Positions 57,513 to 64,000 of a stretch of DNA of 64,000 bases are shown here, piece after piece. The position numbers were made by a program, and so were the translations under genes. Under the pieces are notes generated by a model. It was not told where the DNA came from. It was given only the letters and a program-made list of their open reading frames with translations, and made no database searches. Position 1 is the first letter of the stretch, and every line of letters starts with the position of its first letter. This DNA comes from Oxytricha trifallax (taxonomy: Eukaryota; Ciliophora; Spirotrichea; Sporadotrichida; Oxytrichidae): contig ARYC01000433.1 in the NCBI GenBank assembly GCA_000711775.1, positions 1 to 64,000 of the forward strand. The letters are read 5' to 3'.

Positions 57513-58400
57513 AAATATTTTAAATACACATTCTCCTGGTAGCGAAAGAGAAAGGTGATATGCCATAAGAATGGTCAAAATCCCACAATCTTCTGGGTCA
57601 TTTATTTGATTGATTAATGGTTTGCTCATGACCTTCTTTGCCGCATATTTCTTGTCTATCATTTGGCACGTTGTATCATTAATTTATTTTAGGTATTTTT
57701 GAAACAGTTCTAAGCTCCCTGCATGTTTCTTTGAGTCGAAAGCTCCATCTTTCTCAGCTTTCTTTGTTATTCATAGAGCCACTCAGTTTAGCAGCACTTG
57801 ATGCCGTTACTTTAGCAACAAGTTAATATGAGGATGCATTTGACTTCTTCCAGTTCTCTCCAGAATTCGCCATTTTTATACTTACCAAATTTTGACCTCA
57901 AGCTTTTTTCCATTTGTGCAATACCTTTTTAATTATGACTATTGATAGGAGGATCTTATGCGAGATCCTCTGTTCAACAAAATTTGGCTCTACTACCTGT
58001 ATCAGACTTATCTCAGAAGTGATCTCATACAAGTGCATTTTTGAAATTAGATCTTCATGAAGCCTATCCTCATATATATCTCTCAAAAATTCTTGCTGTC
58101 TCTCTGTGAAGAGTTACCACTCTCCGATACCATTTCATCTAGCTTCTCGCAGTCGTTGAATTTATTTATGAAGAATTTCTCCATATTACTTCTTGCGCTC
58201 AGGCAGCATGTAATCGTTGCCATCCTAGTAATCTAAGGAGACCACTCCTTCTTGGTTCGACTTATCTTCTAAAATCTCTGTCTTATGACTTCTGATAAAC
58301 CCTGGAACTGTTTTTATTCCATTTAATATCCCTATATACACATGAGTGTTGAATAAAGTCCGTTGTTCATGGGATGAATTAAATGGCAATATTCAAATAT
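57513..58400 (-). pseudogene. Eroded gene of unknown function
   Basis: Read on the minus strand: THVYIGILNGIKTVPGF, NDYMLPERKKQYGEIL and RLREAR, then TGA. Next, in the same frame, come WQLFTERQQEFLRDIYED, KMHLYEITSEISLIQ and IVIIKKVLHKWKKA, then another TGA. After further TGA and a frame change it reads KKAEKDGAFDSKKHAG, FQKYLKQINDTTCQMID and DPEDCGILTILMAYHLS. The protein was evidently ~280 residues, helical and basic. TGA at about 58134 and 57899 and at least one frameshift make it a pseudogene. Not recognised. Confidence 0.45.
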
Positions 58401-58843
58401 AATATTAAATACATTAAGTTGCTAGAATATATTATATTTGACACTAATTCAATCTTCATTTGTGTTCTCTTTAAATTGTAAACGTCTCTTACAAAATCTA
58501 ATTTTTAATTAGATTTATATTATTAATATCAAAAAATCAATTTTCATTAAATCTTCTCAATTTACTGAACTATTAAAATATTAATTTTTCTTTGAAGTAG
58601 TATCTTAAATATAATGATTGCTACGACTTAAACGCTTATAAGTAAGAATAATAATGATGAAATCAAACATAAAGTTTTTTTTAATAAGTAATTATATTAT
58701 TGGAAATAAATAAAAACAAATGGAATTAAAGATTTTGTAATATATTTCTTGGTGATAAATGAAAACAGAGTAAATTATAAAATCAAAATAATTGACAACA
58801 TAAGATATTTTAAGTAATAAGTTCCTCTATAATTAAAGACAAA

Positions 58844-59173
58844 TTAACTTTTATTTAAGACAAAGATAATTGAAAGGAGAAGAACAATCAAGATCTTAAT
58901 TATAAAAGTACTCAACTCAAGGTAAAATAATGTTATATTAATTGTGCTTATTAAATAAAGGGTATTAATTTTAATATTAAATATGATATTTTTAAATAGA
59001 TGACAACCATTTCTTTTCTGAAAGCAACAAGACGAGAGGGCAGTCCACTTTACGTTTACTATTTTTGGTGACCAGTGGTGCATCTTTAGCATAGAGTTAG
59101 GCCAAGTACGTATTTTTGAAGTGCCTAGATTAGCCTCAAATTTAAATTTATTTCTCTTCCTCGTTTTCATCAT
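58844..59173 (-). CDS. Small hypothetical ORF
   Basis: MMKTRKRNKFKFEANLGTSK from ATG 59173 is protein-like for ~60 codons (MLKMHHWSPKIVNVKW) to about 58990. It then passes into AT-rich hydrophobic sequence that is probably intron or spacer. Possibly one exon of a gene; not recognised. Confidence 0.25.
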   Translation of the reverse strand: MMKTRKRNKFKFEANLGTSKIRTWPNSMLKMHHWSPKIVNVKWTALSSCCFQKRNGCHLFKNIIFNIKINTLYLISTINITLFYLELSTFIIKILIVLLLSIIFVLNKS

Positions 59174-59179
59174 TGTTAA

Positions 59180-61520
59180 CTCTCTAACACAAAAATAATT
59201 TAATATTTAAATGAAGTAATACAAGAAAAAATCTAAATATTTGATTCTCTTAAATCGCATCACTGTTTATTTAAGTTTTGCTCACTGCTTAAATGGAATT
59301 ATTTTGTAACATAGGGTTCCAACTTTATTATATTAATTTGAATCAGTAGGATCAGCTTATTAAGTGTCCTTATTTAGTCATATCTTATTTATATTTTAAT
59401 AAAATGTGATCTGCAATTGTTTTTATATATTTATGACATATTTTTTACAAATAAATTATTTTCAATTTTTTATTAATGAAATTGGATTTAATTATTTTAT
59501 TGTTCTAAAATTATAAGTCGAAAACTGTGCTAATCTAAAATTTTATTATGCTATTCTTTTGTTTTTTTTGATTATTCTATCCTTTTAAATTTGAGTATAA
59601 TAATTAATCCTGCAATTTTTGAATTCTTTTACTTCTTTTGCTATGTTTCTAATTTATTTTCAGAATAGTCTTGGGGTGATAGCTCTGTATTTGATTTCTC
59701 ACTCTACTCAGAGTATTTTCTGAACTAGGATGTAATGAATTTATAATTTATTTTTAATTAAGTGATTAATATAAATGCTATTGTTCTTTGTCAAATCACA
59801 TTTCATGTATAAAAAATAACAAATAGTTTCAAGAAATGAACTCTATTATTATTCTTATATTCTTTTGTTATAAAAATCAAACTCTTAACAAAAACAGTTA
59901 TATTTTTCTTTATTTCATTATTATTATTAATTTTTTATTCTTTAATGAAATTAAAATAGGGAGTTTAGCCAAGCCTTTAATTATTATTTGTATTAATTCT
60001 CTAGCATTAAGTGAAAGCATTTTGATAAATTTATTCTCTATAAATGTGCAAATTATTTTTTTCTGTATTTTTAGCAGCCAATATATTGTGAGTAAATAAT
60101 TATTTTAATTATACTTTTATCTAATTAAAAAATTATTAAATAAAATTGATTTTCATTATAAATTTGAAGAAAAAGAAAAAAAAATATTTAAATATTTCTA
60201 ATAGTTTAAGCAAAGCTTGCCTTTTATTCATGAATAAAAATATAATAATTAAGATTATACATTGTTGATGAGATAATTTAAAAATAGCGTTGGCTCATGA
60301 TGTAGAAAAATATCAAATGAACCAAATGAACATTTGATAAGTGAAATAGAGAAATTAAATAAAAGATATTAATATTTGATTGGAGATCTCTAATATATCA
60401 AACATCCTCAACTTAAAATAATTATTAATACTTATTATCGATTTTATCTCAAATAGGGACCCACCTTAAAGATGGGGACAGACATTCTTTTGTTTTTTAG
60501 AAAATTTTCTATCCATTTTTTTTCCCTATTATTTATTTAAAAACCTATTTGGGCCAGTTTGTGAAATTTTTTACATAATTTTAGGCATTCTGGAACCGAC
60601 TGAAAGGTTTTCCTATTTGTGATTCCCAAAAATCTTTTTTTTTCTTGCTCAATCAGTCCACTGGTCCTGACCCCCCTCGTTGCTCGCTTCGCTCGCAATC
60701 GATAGTAAGTATTAATGAACATTTGATTATTTAAAACCATTTATAAAATATCAAATTAATAAAAATTTATTTGAGAATAAATTTCAAAAAAAACCTTAAT
60801 CGTAAATTATACACGCCAATATAAAAGATATATTATATTATCCTAAATAATAATTTTAAACATTGAAAGGAAATTAATTGAAAATGGATATTTTTAAAAA
60901 AAATAGATAAAATCAGATTTAAATAATTGCAAAAATCGTCTTAACATAATTTAGACTAAATTTACAAAATTTAGTAAATAAATAAAAGAACATAAAGATA
61001 TTTATATTTATTTAATAAAATAACTAAAATCCAGAAAAATTTAAATTTGTTAAGAAATGTCTATGATAACTTTTATATTTAAATCTGTTCGAGAGAGTTA
61101 TGAAGCAATTCAAATGTTTATTTTATGTTTTTTTTTACTACTAATTAATAAATTCAGCATCTTTTCCATGCCTTCAAGACCCAGAGAAGCAAGAATAAAG
61201 ATTGCTGTTGGCAAAAGAATGATTTTAAGAATTTAAAATATCTTAAAAAATAAATTACATTTGTGATTATTTTGACAATTCTACAAACTTGCGTTTTGAA
61301 GGCCTTCCCGAACGATTCAGGAGGTTTAATTTTACAGAGGAATTTTTATTTAATTTAAATTTAGTTTATTTTTGGGAATTTTAATTTAAATTTGAATTTG
61401 AATTTTAATTCATAGTTTGGACAAAATAATTTCTTAATTTTGAAAACTGCCATTTTCAAATATCCATATAACCTCAAAAATCTCTCGTTTTGCATAGAAT
61501 TAAAAACAAAATATTAAATT
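59180..61520. other. Mostly empty AT-rich region
   Basis: No convincing gene. A minus-strand stretch near 60540-60740 has protein-like composition (EQEKKRFLGITNRKTF) next to an odd GC-rich run (ctcgcttcgctcgc, 60684), but no family is recognised. Confidence 0.35.
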
Positions 61521-61527
61521 TTAGTTA

Positions 61528-61755
61528 CATCAGAATGCGCTTTATCGCATCTTGCCTGAGCTTTTTCACACGGACTTTTAGAGCAGCACCCAGTCACTGT
61601 TACTCACGGCGTTCACCTCTCTCAGTTTGGAAAATGCGGAACTTGCGACTTGTGCAACATTATATCTCGGTAGACCTTTGAAGACCCGGTACAGCGAGGC
61701 AATAAAGGGCCGTGTAAAAAAGCTCAGGCAAGATGCGATAGAGCGCAGTCTGATG
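61528..61755. repeat. GC-rich 228-bp foldback
   Basis: The left arm CATCAGAATGCGCTTTATCG (61528) pairs with ATAGAGCGCAGTCTGATG (to 61755), and the inner part TGCCTGAGCTTTTT pairs with AAAAAAGCTCAGGCA, giving ~46-bp stems with a few mismatches. The loop of ~135 bp is also GC-rich. It may be a MITE or a structured RNA locus. No target duplication is obvious. Confidence 0.7.
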
Positions 61756-62434
61756 TACTTTCGATAGAATCATTTAAAAAGTTAGGCGCGCGGTAGATGG
61801 AGTGGCTCAGATCAGATGACTTCGATATTAATAACTAACGAATAATATTTAATTAAAACTTCAATCACATTATACTTCACTTTTTGTACATTTACTATTA
61901 AATTTCATTCTCTCAAATTGTAATTGTATATTGTACATTTAAAAAGGCAAGATTTTAATAAATTAGGAAAAAATTGTATTATTACCGTTTATTAATTATA
62001 TTAAAAATTACGAAATGGCCTAATAAAATTATTATTAAAAGGGTTCAAATTAGTGCCTGTTACGATTTACGTTTAATATAATTTGAATTTACTTATATCA
62101 ATTTCCCGATTTAAATTTATTTTGTAATTTTAGTTTCTTTTCAATGTTACCGAAAAGATTTCATGATCTCAATTCTTCTTCTTATCTGGTATGACATCTT
62201 ATTAAAGGAGTATATGTATTATTTTTAGTATATTGCTGTAATATTTAGATTTTTACTTCATTACTGCCAATTCACGATTTTTTTACTTCGCATAGTTCCA
62301 GATAATTTAATTCACGACTTAGATGAGTAGCATGATTTTTTTATGATACAGTAAAATGTTATATTTTTATTTAAGCTTACTCATTAATCATCTATCTTTT
62401 AGTGTTTTAACTAATATTTAATATATATATATAT

Positions 62435-62932
62435 GGAGGGGGAAGTTTCCTGCACTTGTTTATGATAAAATAAAATTTCAGGGAAGTTTCTTGCACTTTA
62501 TTTAATTTTTTAATTTTTAATTTTTTTAATTAAATTAATCTTTATAACAACTATCAACCCACTTTAGGACTAATTACATTGTTTTAATTATACTATAATT
62601 TAATTTATTAATCAATAGTCAATATCTCTCTTCAGATTCCAAAAACATAGACATTTTTTATCTGATATTTTTAGCTTCTGTCTTTTAAATATTATATTGC
62701 TTTACTATAGTAATTCCAAATATTGTATGCAATTGTTAGTGTCATTCTGATTCAATTTGTCTTGTTCTTACCATGCCTATAAAATGTAAGACTAAATTTT
62801 CTTTAGCTTTTTCAATGATGAACAATATTCTCTTAATATTTAATTGGTCATAAAAATATTAAATTTGTTTATTAATGTAAAATTTATTAAATTTAACATA
62901 AAGAAAAAAACAGAACAGGAAACTTCCCCCCC
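62435..62932. mobile_element. ~498-bp G-run MITE, relative of the one at 41568
   Basis: Ends GGAGGGGGAAGTTTCCTGC and CAGGAAACTTCCCCCCC, with an additional internal copy (CAGGGAAGTTTCTTGCAC, 62479). The flanks are TA-rich, so the target duplication cannot be read. No coding capacity. Confidence 0.75.
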
Positions 62933-62939
62933 ATATATT

Positions 62940-63719
62940 TATATACATATATAGAATAACTGTTATTTAAAAGCTCATTAAAAACTATGAAAGATTAAAA
63001 GACTTCTTTTAAATAGTTATCATATGAGAATATCACCAAGCCTTTATAATTATAAAACAAAAGAAATTCACTTTTAACAATATTGATATTAAAAAGTAAA
63101 AAAGAGAAAAAGTTAATAAACAATTGCAATAAAGATTTTTAATAGAAATAAAAACGCTTTAATCAAAAGTAAGAAAGTTTTAATTGTATTTTATAAGTTT
63201 AATCTCATCTAAATGTATCAGATGGGTATGTTTGACAATCTTATTAAATATAATTGTGGAAGGTATAATTATTCAAACAAATAATATTGTAATACTGTGA
63301 TGCTTTAGTAGTTTATAAATCTACTTAATTGTTTAGAATTTATTATTTAAGAAGATTTTAATTTTGTAATGTTATAAAATTCAAGTTGCCTTTTAATGAT
63401 TAAATTTTTTAATCATAAGCGAAAGCATTGCTCTGAAAATGTAATTGAATGCTAATAAATATTAGCAAAATGAAATCCTGTTTTAAATTATAAAGTATGT
63501 ATATAATCTTGCATTCCTAATTGCCGAAGTAATTATTTACTTGTTTTACTATTTATTTAAATTTATTCATAAACATTGCTAAATGATCACAACAGCTAAA
63601 AATAATAAGTCTAATTATTAAAAATTACTAAAAATTATAGTTTAATTGATAGTTTATTGAATTAACATAATGTATGTAATTATGGTTTAATTAATTTTAA
63701 TAAATATATTTTTTGTAAG
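62940..63719. other. AT-rich region without gene
   Basis: No coherent coding frame recognised before TBE-E. Confidence 0.4.
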
Positions 63720-63722
63720 AGT

Positions 63723-64000
63723 CAAAACCCCAAAACCCCTGAAGTTGGTTGATTGAGTTTTTGATTGATGAAAGTAGACTATTAACGCATGCTTTATTTG
63801 GGTTTTAATAGGGTTTATGTAAGGGTTTAGGGTTATAATGTAATGTAAATTAATGTGTAATTCAAGTGTTATATTTTTATTATTCACTCAAACAGTACTT
63901 TGGCATCATGAGGCAGCTTTCTAAGCTTTATTTCTCCTATCCAACTTACAATTTAGTCTATTGTATGGTCACTCTGTGATTAGGCTTAATAATTATCTAC
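63723..64000. mobile_element. TBE-E, left end of a telomere-bearing element
   Basis: Starts CAAAACCCCAAAACCCCTGA after AGT (63720-63722), consistent with an ANT target. The next ~110 bp closely resemble the terminal repeat of TBE-C (e.g. GATTGAGTTTTTGATTGATG, TAATAGGGTTTATGTA), so it is the TBE-C-like subfamily. It continues beyond the window. Confidence 0.93.
63884..64000 (-). CDS. TBE-E zinc-finger kinase, C-terminal end
   Basis: On the minus strand the frame ends QIVSWIGEIKLRKLPHDAK and stops at TGA 63884-63886, the position where the TBE-C kinase ends (there ...HQLRKIKFREPVT). Only the last ~38 codons are in the window. Confidence 0.65.

Noticed and set aside
60537..60740. Minus-strand ORF next to the ctcgcttcgctcgc run as a gene
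   Set aside because: Only part of it is protein-like, it is short, and it has no recognisable continuation or family.
1..64000. CRISPR arrays, rRNA, tRNA genes, bacterial-type operons and ribosome binding sites
   Set aside because: None seen; the sequence is from a eukaryotic nucleus with spliceosomal introns and a ciliate code.

Overview
The window looks like micronuclear (germline) DNA of a stichotrich ciliate, most likely Oxytricha or a close relative. Three things support this. Every long coherent reading frame on either strand uses TAA and TAG as sense codons (glutamine) and ends only at TGA. The DNA is very AT-rich, with compact, somewhat GC-richer coding islands. Several ~4-5 kb transposons end in C4A4 telomere-type repeats (CAAAACCCCAAAACCC), the hallmark of telomere-bearing elements (TBEs), which are confined to the germline in Oxytricha. 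No database search was possible, so family names come from motif recognition, and coordinates of decayed genes are approximate.

Layout. 1-6265: two nested TBEs. TBE-B (right part, 1-1611) sits inside the kinase gene of TBE-A (1612-6265), with an ATT target duplication. TBE-A also carries a smaller inverted-repeat element holding an ARF GTPase pseudogene (2881-3764). TBE-A and TBE-B share a ~355-bp insertion containing a MORN-like coding scrap. 6678-7596: a TA-flanked inverted-repeat element with a small ORF. 8200-28680: a same-strand tandem array of at least seven copies or fragments of one gene family. It resembles Asteroid/FEN-type PIN-fold nucleases. The copies are mostly frameshifted or TGA-interrupted, one carries a 325-bp MITE in its coding sequence (13197-13521), and the array is split by the complete TBE-C (16239-20362). 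20827-21303: an isolated GC-richer ORF. 28965-32261: convergent membrane-protein genes. 33154-35200: a MORN-repeat pseudogene. 35770-36517 and 40439-40864: two possible Rdx/selenoprotein-W-like genes. 40844-42576: a minus-strand gene of unknown function interrupted by a G-run MITE. 42615-43420: a giant foldback. 43580-45344: small coding islands. 45348-50622: TBE-D, decayed, with another TA element (48802-49961) nested in its transposase gene. 51112-58400: a putative membrane gene and several eroded coding islands. 59200-63720: almost empty AT-rich DNA with foldback elements. 63723-end: the left end of a fifth TBE (TBE-E).

How parts relate. Only TBE-C keeps all three TBE genes open: zinc-finger kinase, ~22-kDa protein and DDE transposase. 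Even there the third catalytic acid of the transposase reads as lysine. TBE-A, -B and -D form a second subfamily. They share an in-frame TGA in the transposase that could be an 18-nt intron. Two TA-flanked elements (6678-7596 and 48802-49961) encode recognisably similar small proteins, which suggests a little-known germline transposon family. Several insertions lie inside coding sequence, and for some, precise removal would restore or keep the frame, as expected of eliminated germline DNA.
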